Source of the DNA: Candidatus Poribacteria bacterium | GTDB taxonomy: Bacteria > Abyssobacteria > SURF-5 | Reading direction: 5' to 3' | NCBI GenBank assembly: GCA_016215705.1 | Contig: JACRIR010000053.1 | Span: 18,010 to 82,009, forward strand | Length of the DNA stretch: 64,000 bases | In this document: piece by piece, positions 8,499 to 17,726 of the stretch | Position numbering within the stretch: the first letter of the stretch is position 1 | How the letters are laid out: each line of letters starts with the position of its first letter | The notes under the pieces: model-generated | The model's database searches: none | The model's input: the letters and a program-made list of their open reading frames with translations, nothing else | Told to the model about the DNA's origin: nothing | Translations under genes and position numbers: made by a program

Positions 8499-9988
8499 TT
8501 GTCCCGGTTTCCCTTCTGCTTCATCGGCGCGTCAAGAGCGGGCGCTTGCGCTCCGGAACCATTCACCGGCGCATAAATCAGTGCGGTGTTCAACCAGAAG
8601 AACACTTGAAGAAAGTTGTTTCCGTGATAACTGAGCAGAGATATGCTGAGCGATGCAAACATGTACGCGACAAAAGAAACAAAGAGAGCCGAATATATCC
8701 ATGCCATGTCTTTACCGCCGGCATCGGACATGGCAAGGGACTTCCTCAGCGTTTGCAGAAGAAGATAAACAGCCATGGCAAACGCAATCGCCCCATGATC
8801 GAGGAGTATCTGCAGGTACTCATTGTGAGTCTTGCCTGCCGGGTTTACCACGCCTCGAGCCCAGCCTGCAAACATGATTCGCTCGTTTGAGAAAACGGAA
8901 GGGTCCGCGAATATTTCCATGCCGTATCCGTTCACTCCAAATCCCCAAAGAGGGTGTCTCACAAATATCTGCGGGGCCGTCTTCCAGAGAATCAAACGAC
9001 CGAACGTGCTCGACTCCTCCGCCGCGTATGGAGACTTGAAGTATCCGTGAATACTCTCGAACACTTCCTGCACCTTCGGGAAGACAACGGCCGAGTTAAG
9101 AAATACGGCGATCAATGCCACGGGAATGACCCACAAGGTTTTGCGATCTCTCCTGAGCCATAGCATTCCGGCAACGGCGCCACAAAGCGCAAGGTAAAAC
9201 GTTCGTGTCCCCTGCGGAATGAACGGGAAGAGGATGAACGCCATGAGCGCCAACTTGGCCGGACTGCGCTTCTTCTCGTATAGAAGAAACGCTATGGCGG
9301 GAATTATCAGCAAGAGAGAATTCGGATTGCTTTTGAGGTCGCCGCGCAAGCTGTATTCATTGGTCCCAAATACGCTCTGATCCCCGAAGAAGATCACTCC
9401 CCGCTGCGCCTCATATATTGCCACTGCGGCAAGGAATGCTGCGCAAATTATCTGCCATCTCACAATCTTTTCAATTTGCTCCTTGCTGTCAATGCAGACA
9501 ACAAGCGCAAACATCACAACCGTGAATTCAAGCAACTGAATGAATGGCTTTGCGGACGCTTCCATGAAGAGGCGTCGCGGGAAGTACAGAAATCCCAGAG
9601 CTTCCGAGAAAAACACAAGAAGCAGAAGAAGCAGCATGAATTTTGCCTCGCGCGAGAGCGCGACGCGCGCGCGTTTCACCACAATGCGAATAAAGGCATG
9701 CGCTCCCATAAGCGCGACAAGCACGTCGAACGGCGTGATGTCACCGAGAATGTTGACGGGGCCGCGCGTAATCAGAGAAGAGGTCATGAGGAGTATCACC
9801 AGCAGACAGAAATTGCGGACGGCGAATACGGCGACACCGGCGCCGATAAGCGCAAGGGCGCGCCAGGGCGAAGTCTCGAACAGGGCAAGCGACAGAAAGT
9901 ACGCGGCAGCCAGCCCCGCCCCCCAAATAGTCCAAAGCGTGACGTTGATCGGCATCATTCTCGAAATGCTATGTTCATCCCTCGACAT
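8489..9988 (-). CDS. O-antigen ligase/polymerase family membrane protein (Wzy or WaaL type)
   Basis: 499 residues from ATG 9988, with about eleven hydrophobic segments. A large periplasmic loop near 325-400 holds the usual Wzy_C-type sequence (LILWKTAPQIFVRHPLWGFG followed by GKTHNEYLQILLDHG), including the conserved Arg/His positions of O-antigen ligases and polymerases. It either polymerises repeat units or joins the glycan to an acceptor in the periplasm. The window has a second protein of this family (23907-25916), so one may be polymerase and the other ligase. The start lies 14 bases inside the upstream radical SAM gene; a longer frame to 10039 would overlap it by 65. Confidence 0.88.
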   Translation of the reverse strand: MSRDEHSISRMMPINVTLWTIWGAGLAAAYFLSLALFETSPWRALALIGAGVAVFAVRNFCLLVILLMTSSLITRGPVNILGDITPFDVLVALMGAHAFIRIVVKRARVALSREAKFMLLLLLLVFFSEALGFLYFPRRLFMEASAKPFIQLLEFTVVMFALVVCIDSKEQIEKIVRWQIICAAFLAAVAIYEAQRGVIFFGDQSVFGTNEYSLRGDLKSNPNSLLLIIPAIAFLLYEKKRSPAKLALMAFILFPFIPQGTRTFYLALCGAVAGMLWLRRDRKTLWVIPVALIAVFLNSAVVFPKVQEVFESIHGYFKSPYAAEESSTFGRLILWKTAPQIFVRHPLWGFGVNGYGMEIFADPSVFSNERIMFAGWARGVVNPAGKTHNEYLQILLDHGAIAFAMAVYLLLQTLRKSLAMSDAGGKDMAWIYSALFVSFVAYMFASLSISLLSYHGNNFLQVFFWLNTALIYAPVNGSGAQAPALDAPMKQKGNRDNWK

Positions 9989-11363
9989 ATCGATTCCTTG
10001 CCAGTCGTGAAACGATGTACTCGGGCACCGAGGCGACAAGCGGCTTGCCCCTGTTTTCCACGAAGAATTTCAGATAACCCCTCACGAGTGTTTTCCGCAC
10101 ATTGGAGAAACCGGACACGTATATCGGGACGTCTTTGTACGAGCGAACAGTGGGCGAGGCGGACCAGTTGAAATCCTGGGAGATGAATCCGTCGCGAACA
10201 AGTTTGTCGAGGAGAATGGTGCCGGGATAGAGGACAGGACACTCGCTCCACACAACTTCGTCCTTCTCAAGACCCATCTTACTGATCATGCGCAGAGTCT
10301 TGAAGACATCGACAAAACGCTCGCCCGGATAGCCGAAGAAAAACGAGCACCGCGCCACTATTCCTTCAGATTTGGTCAAGTCAATGGCCTTGTCGATCGC
10401 TTGCCGGTTCACGCGCTTGCCCATGAGCCGCAATACATGGTCGCTTCCCGATTCGACGCCGAAGGAAATCATCCTGCATCCGGCCGCTTTCATGGCGCGA
10501 ACCAGTTCCTTGTCGAGAGAATCGGCCCGGCCATAACATCCCCAGTTCAGACCGAGCCGTTTCTGCATCATTCGCTCGCAGATTTCCATTACTCGTTCCT
10601 TGGACAGGGTAAAGTGATCATCGTAGAAGAAAACCCATTTATAGGATGGGTGATCTTCTGCGACCATTTGCACTTCGCGCACCACGTGCTCGGCCGAGCG
10701 CATACGAGCTTTTCCCCCGGCCATTCGAGTGGCTGAACAGAAGAAGCAGGGATACGGGCAGCCACGGCTCGACACGATATGGACAGCCTTCGGCCTGTCC
10801 TCGATCGGCAGATAGAGGTCGTATTTATCTTGCTCAAATAGATGGCGAGCGGGCATCGGGAGCAGATCAAGGTCGGCGATGAACGGGCGGTGCTGTGTCT
10901 TGAGAATCCTTCCGTTCCTCCTGAAGACGATGCCCTTTACGTCATCCAGGCTCGAGCCGTTCGTCATCGAATCACAAATATCCCGAAGCGCGTGCTCACC
11001 CTCGTGGAGAACTACGATATCGACCTCACGCACGCTGCACAGCGTCTGCTCTGCTGTGAACGTTACGTGCGGGCCGCCCATTACTACGGGAATATCTTGA
11101 AGACTCTTGATCCACCGGGCAACCTCGAAGGCCGCGAGCCTTTCATGCGAATTGCACGTTACACCGACAATGTCGGGCTGGAAATCAAAAAAACGCCTCG
11201 CCAGGTCGGCCCTTGCCTCTTCCGGCTTCGACAACATAAGGTCAATAGCCGAAACCTGGTGGTCTGCATGAAGAAGCTCTCCTCCCAGGTACGCAAGCCC
11301 GAGAGGCAAGCCGACCCCTTTGGCGCTGAACCAGGAATGAGGCTTAACAAGTAGAACTCTCAT
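9975..11363 (-). CDS. B12-binding-domain radical SAM protein (EPS cluster paralogue 2)
   Basis: 462 residues. It carries the cobalamin-binding N-terminal domain (DIVGVTCNSHERLAA near 64, VVMGGPHVTF near 93, LHEGEHA near 119), the radical SAM cluster motif CPYPCFFC (Cys202, Cys206, Cys209), and the downstream FGVESGSDHVLRLMGKR strand. The organisation is the same as in the proteins at 1538, 18916 and 21573, but they are diverged from one another, so they are probably not recent duplicates. Role in the cluster is unknown; methylation or rearrangement of a glycan intermediate is the natural hypothesis. The ATG overlaps the GT4 stop by 4 bases, with AAGGA just upstream. Confidence 0.88.
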   Translation of the reverse strand: MRVLLVKPHSWFSAKGVGLPLGLAYLGGELLHADHQVSAIDLMLSKPEEARADLARRFFDFQPDIVGVTCNSHERLAAFEVARWIKSLQDIPVVMGGPHVTFTAEQTLCSVREVDIVVLHEGEHALRDICDSMTNGSSLDDVKGIVFRRNGRILKTQHRPFIADLDLLPMPARHLFEQDKYDLYLPIEDRPKAVHIVSSRGCPYPCFFCSATRMAGGKARMRSAEHVVREVQMVAEDHPSYKWVFFYDDHFTLSKERVMEICERMMQKRLGLNWGCYGRADSLDKELVRAMKAAGCRMISFGVESGSDHVLRLMGKRVNRQAIDKAIDLTKSEGIVARCSFFFGYPGERFVDVFKTLRMISKMGLEKDEVVWSECPVLYPGTILLDKLVRDGFISQDFNWSASPTVRSYKDVPIYVSGFSNVRKTLVRGYLKFFVENRGKPLVASVPEYIVSRLARNRYVEG

Positions 11364-12448
11364 TTGTTCCTTTCCTCCACCGTTCTGGCCAGAATCCTCT
11401 TTGCCCTCTCCCCTATCATTTTCCGGGAAAAATTCTTCATGACAAACTCATGCCCTTGCCAGGCGAGACTCCGCCGGAGTTCGGGCGAATCTGCGAGCAG
11501 CCTTATGGCGTCGGCAAGAGCCAATGGATCGGCCATTTTGCAGGCACACAGGTGAACGCCGTCTTCAAACATCTCACGGATCGCCGGCGAGTCCCCCGTT
11601 ACCACTGGTTTTCGCATCGCAAGCGCGGCGTAGACCTTATTTGGAACCACTCGAGAAGCCTTGTCTGTCCCGCCAAAAACACCAAGGCAAACATCTGCAT
11701 CTGACATGGCTTGGGGAATCTCCCTGTACAATACCGAGGGCAGCATGTCTACGTTAGGCAACGCATATAGCTCGCGCATAGCCTTGATGCGATCAAAGAC
11801 CTGGCCTGAGCCAATGAGTTTAAACCGGATTCGTTTTTCCGATTTCAGCAGCAACGCCGCCTCCATAATGCATTCCACCCCGTGAAGCGGCACGTAACTT
11901 CCCAGAAATGCGACCACGAACTCCCGGCCGGCGCCGCGCCAGGGAGATGGAGAGAAGACGTCGTCATCCGCTCCGACCGGCACGACATCGAGACTCTTCA
12001 GGGAAACATTGAACTTTTTGTGAAAATACTTCTTATGCTCGTTCGTATCGGCCCAAACGTTGTCCGCAAGCAGGAAACCGGTTTTGTCCCATGCTTTCTG
12101 AATGAAAGCCCCCGTGCCTTTGGACCCTACTCGCTGCCTGTCCTCCACATTTGTGTTGTAAAAAGAAACAAGCGGGTCGAAAACCAGGGGGCGACGATAG
12201 TACGCCGCAAGCGGAGCCGCAAGCGGAATGTTCTTCTGATTGAACTCCGGCGTTATCATAACGTCCCATCCGTTTCCAATATTCCAGACGGCGCGCAAAA
12301 GCCTGCGATAACGGTCGTGAAATCTCAGGCCCTCCCAGAACGGGACGTTGCATTCGAGCACCGTAACCCCCGCCAAAGCCAGCCCCTCGCGAAGAATCTT
12401 GTTTCGCGGATAGTCGGGATCATATGAGCCGAAGAAAAGTACCTTCAT
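11360..12448 (-). CDS. GT4-family glycosyltransferase
   Basis: 362 residues from ATG 12448 (MKVLFFGSYDPDYPRN), which overlaps the flippase stop by 4 bases; the open frame continues upstream to 12934 but that part is antisense-like noise over the flippase gene. GT-B features include PLVSFYNTNVEDRQ, a domain-two start VVAFLGSYVPLHGVECIMEAA, KLIGSGQVFDRI and an atypical donor motif GGTDKASRVVPNKVYAALAMRKP. The canonical EGFG element is replaced, as in some pimeloyl or GT4-like capsule enzymes. It is one of seven GT4 proteins in the cluster; donor specificity is unknown. Confidence 0.87.
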   Translation of the reverse strand: MKVLFFGSYDPDYPRNKILREGLALAGVTVLECNVPFWEGLRFHDRYRRLLRAVWNIGNGWDVMITPEFNQKNIPLAAPLAAYYRRPLVFDPLVSFYNTNVEDRQRVGSKGTGAFIQKAWDKTGFLLADNVWADTNEHKKYFHKKFNVSLKSLDVVPVGADDDVFSPSPWRGAGREFVVAFLGSYVPLHGVECIMEAALLLKSEKRIRFKLIGSGQVFDRIKAMRELYALPNVDMLPSVLYREIPQAMSDADVCLGVFGGTDKASRVVPNKVYAALAMRKPVVTGDSPAIREMFEDGVHLCACKMADPLALADAIRLLADSPELRRSLAWQGHEFVMKNFSRKMIGERAKRILARTVEERNK

Positions 12449-13902
12449 GAGGTCTCCACAAGCATTCTTCCGAAAACACCGAGATTCGACAATGATGTCG
12501 GCTCGAACACCCGGATCAGCAAAAAAAAGAAAACTGTCGAGCTTGCCGCCGCAAACATAGCTCGTCCATATCCTTCGACGGTGACATATTCTGACAACGA
12601 CTGTTGGAGCGCAAAGCAAGTAATTCCGAGCGCGCACGGCAACAGGAACCTGGGCAACTCGTCCCGGATTCTTAGAAGCGAAAACACTCGCCGCATTGTC
12701 CATATGAAACCGGGGATGATGCTTACTGTCGCCAGTATGGCGATTGCCCGCGCGCCTCCCATTTTTGCCGCCGGCACGGCAAGTGGAACAAATATCAATG
12801 CGTTGAGTAACATTGGCTCCCGCTGCGCCTGTGGAACCCCGAGCGCATTCAGAATGGGAGCGCCCACCGAAGCGATCGACCTTTGCAGCCCGAAGAAGGC
12901 AAGAATCTGCACAAGCGGCCCCACTTCGCCCCATCGGCTGCCGAGAATCTCACCGGCAACGAGAGGGAACACGCCCGCAAGCATTAACGTGACCCAAACG
13001 CAGAGGATAACGTTCGCCCTGTTGATCGTGAGAAACTTCTCGCGAAGGTCTTCCGGGTTTTCGCGGACGCGCGAATAGTAGGGAAACGCCACACGCCCCA
13101 GCGTCATCTTCACAAACGTCGGAAGAAAATTGCCGACAGAATAGGCCACCGTGTACAAGCCCAGATCGGCCGGGCTGAGATAACGACCTATGACTGCATT
13201 GTCGAGATTCTTCAATATGAACGAGAGAAGCCCCAAAACGACAATGTGTCGCCCGAACGAGTAGAGCTCTTTTGCGGCCTTGGAGTTGAATTTGCCGGCA
13301 GGCCTCCAGCCGGCGGATAGCCACATGACCACGCACCTGACAAAACCGCGAGCGAGTTTCCCCCAAACAAGACTCCAAACCGTCCATCCCATGTATGCGA
13401 GCGACGCCGAAACCAACAAGTAGCAGAGTGAGCTGAGCGCCTCTGCGGCTACCATGTTGCGGTACATCAGTTTTCGTTCGAGAAGAGCATTCGGCACTGC
13501 GCCCAACGACTGCAAAACCAGGACAAAGGAAAGCGCCCTGATGACGTTGGTCAGTTCAGGGGAATTGAAGAAAGAAGCGGCAGCGCGGGAAACCAGGAAG
13601 GAGGCGACGTACAGAACAAGTCCGACCGCCGGAATAATACGGAGAGCGGTTTCAGCCGCTTCGTCATCGATGGTGGATTTGTGCACCAACGCCTGACCGA
13701 CCCCGAAATCGAGCAAAATCTCAAGACCATTTATGACAAGCAAGGCCATTGCCACAAGGCCGAAGCTTTCCGGCTCAAGCAGGCGTGTAAGCAGGAACAA
13801 CGCCAGAACGTCGACGACCTTGGCCAAAGCGCTCGATGACGACGCCCAAAAGACGCTATTCCCGAAACGAATGCCTGTTTTCTTCGGACCGGTCCCATCC
13901 AT
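12445..13902 (-). CDS. Wzx-type oligosaccharide flippase (MOP/PST superfamily)
   Basis: 485 residues from ATG 13902, which sits two bases after the methyltransferase stop; the frame runs open to 14175 but that part reads as noise. Twelve or more hydrophobic helices are spread over the whole length. The N-terminal pattern FGNSVFWASSSSALAKVVDVLALFLLTRLLEPESFGLVAMA is characteristic of polysaccharide transporters. The position around 240 (LYSFGRHIVVLGLLSFILKNLDNAVIGRYLSP) repeats the start of the second six-helix half. It should move the undecaprenyl-linked repeat unit from the cytoplasmic to the periplasmic leaflet. It is the only flippase in Region 1. Confidence 0.9.
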   Translation of the reverse strand: MDGTGPKKTGIRFGNSVFWASSSSALAKVVDVLALFLLTRLLEPESFGLVAMALLVINGLEILLDFGVGQALVHKSTIDDEAAETALRIIPAVGLVLYVASFLVSRAAASFFNSPELTNVIRALSFVLVLQSLGAVPNALLERKLMYRNMVAAEALSSLCYLLVSASLAYMGWTVWSLVWGKLARGFVRCVVMWLSAGWRPAGKFNSKAAKELYSFGRHIVVLGLLSFILKNLDNAVIGRYLSPADLGLYTVAYSVGNFLPTFVKMTLGRVAFPYYSRVRENPEDLREKFLTINRANVILCVWVTLMLAGVFPLVAGEILGSRWGEVGPLVQILAFFGLQRSIASVGAPILNALGVPQAQREPMLLNALIFVPLAVPAAKMGGARAIAILATVSIIPGFIWTMRRVFSLLRIRDELPRFLLPCALGITCFALQQSLSEYVTVEGYGRAMFAAASSTVFFFLLIRVFEPTSLSNLGVFGRMLVETS

Positions 13903-13904
13903 AA

Positions 13905-14609
13905 CTAGTTCTTCCTTAGCGTGAAGCACACCTGTTGCGCGAAAAGGTTCGGCATAAGGTCTCGCAAAAGCGGGATGCCACTCGCCGCTTCTTCCGAGCA
14001 AATCGTAAAACCAAGGTGGCGAACCCAGCCTCTGAAATCGGAAACGCTCCAGAAGCGAACATGCTCGGCCGGATGGCACACCCATTGCGATGGGAAGCGG
14101 CCGGCAAACATAAGGCAAAGCCGGTTCAACAGGTAAGCGATGTTTGGCGCTGAGATGACTATGGCATCGGAGCACTCGGCCGCGGATGTCATCAATCTCT
14201 CCGCCTCAACACAATGTTCGACGACTTCGGTCAGCACGGCAAAATCGAAACGTCCATATTCGTTTCCCAATGGCTCGGCCGCAACGTCACGGACTATCGC
14301 TGTTACCCCCTTTTGACGCGAAAGCGAAACCGCGCGTTCCGATATGTCGATCGCGACCACGTCGCAACGCTTGCGGCTTCCGAGATAGTGCGCAAAGTCG
14401 CCCGAGCCGCATCCTATCTCCAGCACACGGGAGCGGTCCGGTATGTGGCCTGCAAGCAGCATATGCCGCCGTTTCAGGTGCGCCTTTCCCTCGAGCAACC
14501 GCCAGTAGCTGTCATAGTCGAGGCACTCGTCCTTGTATTCCGGTCGCCTGACGTATTCCATGCCGGGAAGCAGCCGGGTCGTCAATCTTCTCGCCAATCC
14601 TACCTGCAT
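13905..14609 (-). CDS. Class I SAM-dependent methyltransferase
   Basis: 234 residues. The SAM-binding motif I is VLEIGCGSGDFAHYLG near 61, with the acidic residue of motif II in DVVAIDISERAV near 83 and motif IV-like FDFAVLTEVVEHC near 120. This is the UbiE/Methyltransf_11-type layout. The substrate could be a sugar hydroxyl or carboxyl group in the repeat unit, or a chain-terminating position. The start ATG has GGAGG four bases upstream and overlaps the preceding GT4 gene by 10 bases. The flippase gene follows after two bases. Confidence 0.87.
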   Translation of the reverse strand: MQVGLARRLTTRLLPGMEYVRRPEYKDECLDYDSYWRLLEGKAHLKRRHMLLAGHIPDRSRVLEIGCGSGDFAHYLGSRKRCDVVAIDISERAVSLSRQKGVTAIVRDVAAEPLGNEYGRFDFAVLTEVVEHCVEAERLMTSAAECSDAIVISAPNIAYLLNRLCLMFAGRFPSQWVCHPAEHVRFWSVSDFRGWVRHLGFTICSEEAASGIPLLRDLMPNLFAQQVCFTLRKN

Positions 14610-15841
14610 AGGTCCTCCAATGCCGCAATGATCGTCTCAGCCCTCTTGCCGAACGTATACTTCTCATTCACTTCCCTGTAAGCGGTCTCGCTGATTTTGC
14701 GCGCAAGCTCCTTATCTTCAAGCGCGACGGCAATTCCTTCTGCGAGTGATTCCGGAGAGTCCGGTCGCACAAGTATTGCATTCTCCTTGTGTCGAAGGAT
14801 TTCCCTCGTGGAAGGCAGGTCCGACGCCACAATCGGTTTGCGGGCCGCCATGTATTCAAACTGCTTCATCGAGGACGCAAAATTGCGTGTTACTTCATCA
14901 TCGACCAGCGGCATGACGAGCACGTCCGGTCTTGAAAGAAATGATCCGATGCGCGAAGGCGCGACAAATCCGGTGAAGGTTATCCTGTTTTCCACACCAA
15001 GAGAGCGCGCCAAATTGGAGAGTCTCTCGATATCCTTCCGATTATCGCTTCCTCCCACGATCAGGAGTCTGACCGACTTGTCCAGCAATGGCATTGCCTG
15101 AACGAGCACGTCTACGCCTCTCGAAGGAAAAAGCTGGCCGACGTAGCCCACGAGCGAAGTATGTCCGTTGTTCGGGGGGGGGCCCGGCTCCATGTCAATC
15201 CTCCTTGCGGCGTCGGGCGCGACGACTATCTTTTGACAGGAGCCGGGATACTCACTTGAAAGTATTTCCGCAAGTCTGCGGGTTAAAACGAAGACGGCGC
15301 TTGCTTTCCGAATGGCGCGGCGCTCAAATGAAGAGTAAAGCCTGATCTTCAATGAATTCACCGGTCTGGATTCGCCGTACCACCTTTGACTATGGTTGAG
15401 CGAAACTCGAATGGAGTTGTGGGCTTCATATGCAAACCTGGTCGGGCCTCGGAGCCCCGGTACACGGGTCAGCAAAGAAAGCATGGAGGCGTCCCTGGAA
15501 AAAATGACGACGTTGTGAGCGCGGCCGGCAATGCCGAGAACCGAACGAATCAGCAGCGCGCGATACAGAAGGTTGTCGGCTTTGCCGACGATCCTGGTCC
15601 GTGAATGTGCAAGCGGAATAGAATGAATCTCGAATGCGGGATTCGCATTCAGCCCGTAATACTCCCGTATCTTTTCGGGACCCCAGCCGGACGCATTGCG
15701 CAGAATAAGGTAAACGCGCGCCAGGCCGGTTTGTGCAAGCGAATCGCAAGTGTTCAAGGTCTGGATCATATTCGCCATCTGCGAAGGGAATCCGATATTG
15801 GTGTACGGATAAATTATCGTAAACTCCTTCATCGCGTTCAC
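14600..15841 (-). CDS. GT4-family glycosyltransferase with a C9 homopolymer in its coding strand
   Basis: 413 residues. GT-B fold motifs: FAYEAHNSIRVSLNH near 148, LVGYVGQLFPSRGVDVLVQAMP near 230, LLIVGGSDNRKDI near 257 and the donor-site region LVMPLVDDEVTRNFASSMKQFEYMAARKP near 310-340, where Glu and Lys replace the usual EGFG pattern. The start is GTG at 15841, overlapping the previous stop as GTGA, or ATG at 15832 three codons later. A run of nine C in the coding strand (plus-strand G9 at 15174-15182) encodes part of Gly-Pro-Pro-Pro near residue 220, at the domain junction. One slipped base there would remove the catalytic domain. Confidence 0.9.
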   Translation of the reverse strand: MNAMKEFTIIYPYTNIGFPSQMANMIQTLNTCDSLAQTGLARVYLILRNASGWGPEKIREYYGLNANPAFEIHSIPLAHSRTRIVGKADNLLYRALLIRSVLGIAGRAHNVVIFSRDASMLSLLTRVPGLRGPTRFAYEAHNSIRVSLNHSQRWYGESRPVNSLKIRLYSSFERRAIRKASAVFVLTRRLAEILSSEYPGSCQKIVVAPDAARRIDMEPGPPPNNGHTSLVGYVGQLFPSRGVDVLVQAMPLLDKSVRLLIVGGSDNRKDIERLSNLARSLGVENRITFTGFVAPSRIGSFLSRPDVLVMPLVDDEVTRNFASSMKQFEYMAARKPIVASDLPSTREILRHKENAILVRPDSPESLAEGIAVALEDKELARKISETAYREVNEKYTFGKRAETIIAALEDLCR

Positions 15842-16941
15842 CTTATCTTCGCCAGGAATTGGTTGGCGGAACGTTCAAGCGTGAAGGCTCGCGCCCGTTC
15901 GAGTCCGAGACGCTTCATCTGTTCGGCGAGAGTCCGGTCATTAAGCAGTTCGACGACGCGCCCTGCAAAAGCCTCGACATTGTGGGGCGGAACGAGAAAC
16001 GGACTCAGCGATTCACCTACCAGTTCGGCTACGCCCCCAACGTCTGTGGCGACAAATGGAACGCCCATTGCCATCGCCTCCAACAACACATGCGGCGCCC
16101 CTTCGGCCTCAGAAGGCATAATCAACAGGTCTGCATCCGAATAGATACGCGGCATTTCAGAATTGGGAACAGCGCCGCACATCGTGACATTCGGAAGCTT
16201 ACTTATCTCATCCCAATACTTCCCTCGACCCGCCACAAAAAATCTGGAGTGCGGCGCGGATTCGAGGACGAGGGGGATTATCCGGCGGAGATGATGAGCC
16301 CCCTTTTCCTTCGAGAGTGTGTGAACGAAGAGAATGTGCTTCCGGCCATTCCTTGATCGGTCCCGGGTCCGCAAATCGTGGACAAACCGTGTATGCGAAA
16401 CGTATGGAGGCAATATCACGAACTTGCCACCGGGTAAACCGTACTTTTCCTGATACCACCGGGCCACCGAGGGCGAAGCGGTCACAACGAAGTCGGATGA
16501 CCGGAATGAAGCGGACTTGAGCAATGGGTGCAATTTCCTCATGATTCGCGAGCCGGCCTCGCCATTGGATTCCCCGCAATGACAATGCCATTGGTAAACT
16601 CTTCCTCCGGCAATGCAGGTGACCACGCGGGCAAGGAGCGCATTCCATAGTGAATAGTGGATGTAAAAAGCCCCGTAACCGAGGAATCGAGCCAACAGGA
16701 AGACGGCGAGCGTCTCGAACATTCTGAGCGGCTTGAACGCGAACTTGTTCACATGGAAGAGTCGCGCGAATTCAGGAGCAGTCTGACCGGCCGAACGCGT
16801 CACAATGAGAAAGACGTCGCATCGATCGGAAATCGAACGCAAAAGGTCGCTCACGTGCTGAAGATGATCCGCGCTTTTCTCGTCCAGTTCAGGCAAGTAG
16901 CAACAGACTTTGGCCTTATTCCGCTTTGAAGATATCTTCAC
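15838..16941 (-). CDS. GT4-family glycosyltransferase
   Basis: 367 residues when started at GTG 16941, which overlaps the upstream methyltransferase stop as GTGA and has GAGG five bases upstream; an in-frame GTG at 16956 lacks a ribosome site. GT4 features: a domain-two start HILFVHTLSKEKGAHHLRRI near 205, FFVAGRGKYWDEI near 235 and the donor-binding motif MPSEAEGAPHVLLEAMAMGVP near 280, then TDVGGVAELVGES. It has the standard length for the family. It is coupled on both sides by 4-base overlaps within the repeat-unit assembly block. Confidence 0.91.
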   Translation of the reverse strand: MKISSKRNKAKVCCYLPELDEKSADHLQHVSDLLRSISDRCDVFLIVTRSAGQTAPEFARLFHVNKFAFKPLRMFETLAVFLLARFLGYGAFYIHYSLWNALLARVVTCIAGGRVYQWHCHCGESNGEAGSRIMRKLHPLLKSASFRSSDFVVTASPSVARWYQEKYGLPGGKFVILPPYVSHTRFVHDLRTRDRSRNGRKHILFVHTLSKEKGAHHLRRIIPLVLESAPHSRFFVAGRGKYWDEISKLPNVTMCGAVPNSEMPRIYSDADLLIMPSEAEGAPHVLLEAMAMGVPFVATDVGGVAELVGESLSPFLVPPHNVEAFAGRVVELLNDRTLAEQMKRLGLERARAFTLERSANQFLAKIR

Positions 16942-17726
16942 CGTGGCCTCACACAAAGAAGTAGATATTCATTGCCGAATGTTAGCGGGCCGATGCCGAA
17001 TGATCCGAACCGGAGGATTCCGGAAATCCTTCGCTCGAGGGAAACAAGCTTCCCGGACCGCGCCCGCGCGGCGACAACAGACCGCAACGGGTATTGGAAT
17101 CCCACGAGTTTGTGAGCGACCATGGTCAACCGGGCCTCGGCAAGCATCGGGCGCATTCGCGCTATGCTCGTAAAATGAAGGTGTTCGTTGAATCTCTTCT
17201 TCCGCCCATTCAGATATTTGAGTCTTGAAAGCGTGCTGATCACGGCGGGCTGCATGATGGAGTCAGCCGGAGCGCTAATCAGGCATCTTCCGTCCCGACG
17301 CAGAAGGCGCCCTATTTCCACAAGAAGCGAGAGCGGGTCGAGAACGTGCTCAAGCAGCTCAAAGCAGAAGACCATATCAAACGAAGCGCTCTTTAGTGGA
17401 ACGCATTCCGCATCGGCGGCAATGGTGTGACAGCGTTCGATGCGGCCGCGCATGACTCTCAGCTTGGAGAACGAAAGGTCAAGGCCGATACAGACTGAAC
17501 ACGGCTGCCTGCCCAGCGCGTGTTCGGTGGCGTAGCCGTCACCGCATCCGAGATCGAGCACCCGCGCAGCGGGCGAAAACGGCAGATGCCTCGCGGCGAA
17601 GTCGGCTATCTCCCTCAGCCGCAGGTATTGCGCGTAGGTTCGCGTCCGATCCGCTTTGTACATTCTCTGCTCGTCGTCGCTTTGCTGAGAGTAGTAGCGG
17701 ATGAGGTAGTCTTTAGTGATGTCCAT
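16938..17726 (-). CDS. Class I SAM-dependent methyltransferase
   Basis: 262 residues from ATG 17726; the longer frame to 17783 would overlap the GT4 gene by 71 bases. Motif I is RVLDLGCGDGYATEHALG near 55-72, motif II VCIGLDLSFSKLRVM near 80, and FDMVFCFELLEHVLDPLSLLVEIGRLLRRDG near 115-145 matches the Methyltransf_11 fold. A C-terminal extension (about 165-262) carries Arg-rich segments. It is the second methyltransferase of the cluster and could act on a glycan or an undecaprenyl-linked intermediate. It overlaps the upstream GT4 by 14 bases and the downstream one by 4. Confidence 0.88.
   Translation of the reverse strand: MDITKDYLIRYYSQQSDDEQRMYKADRTRTYAQYLRLREIADFAARHLPFSPAARVLDLGCGDGYATEHALGRQPCSVCIGLDLSFSKLRVMRGRIERCHTIAADAECVPLKSASFDMVFCFELLEHVLDPLSLLVEIGRLLRRDGRCLISAPADSIMQPAVISTLSRLKYLNGRKKRFNEHLHFTSIARMRPMLAEARLTMVAHKLVGFQYPLRSVVAARARSGKLVSLERRISGILRFGSFGIGPLTFGNEYLLLCVRPR

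Noticed and set aside
12449..12934. N-terminal extension of the GT4 gene ending at 11360
   Set aside because: It lies over the flippase gene and reads as Cys/Arg-rich noise; ATG 12448 overlaps the flippase stop.
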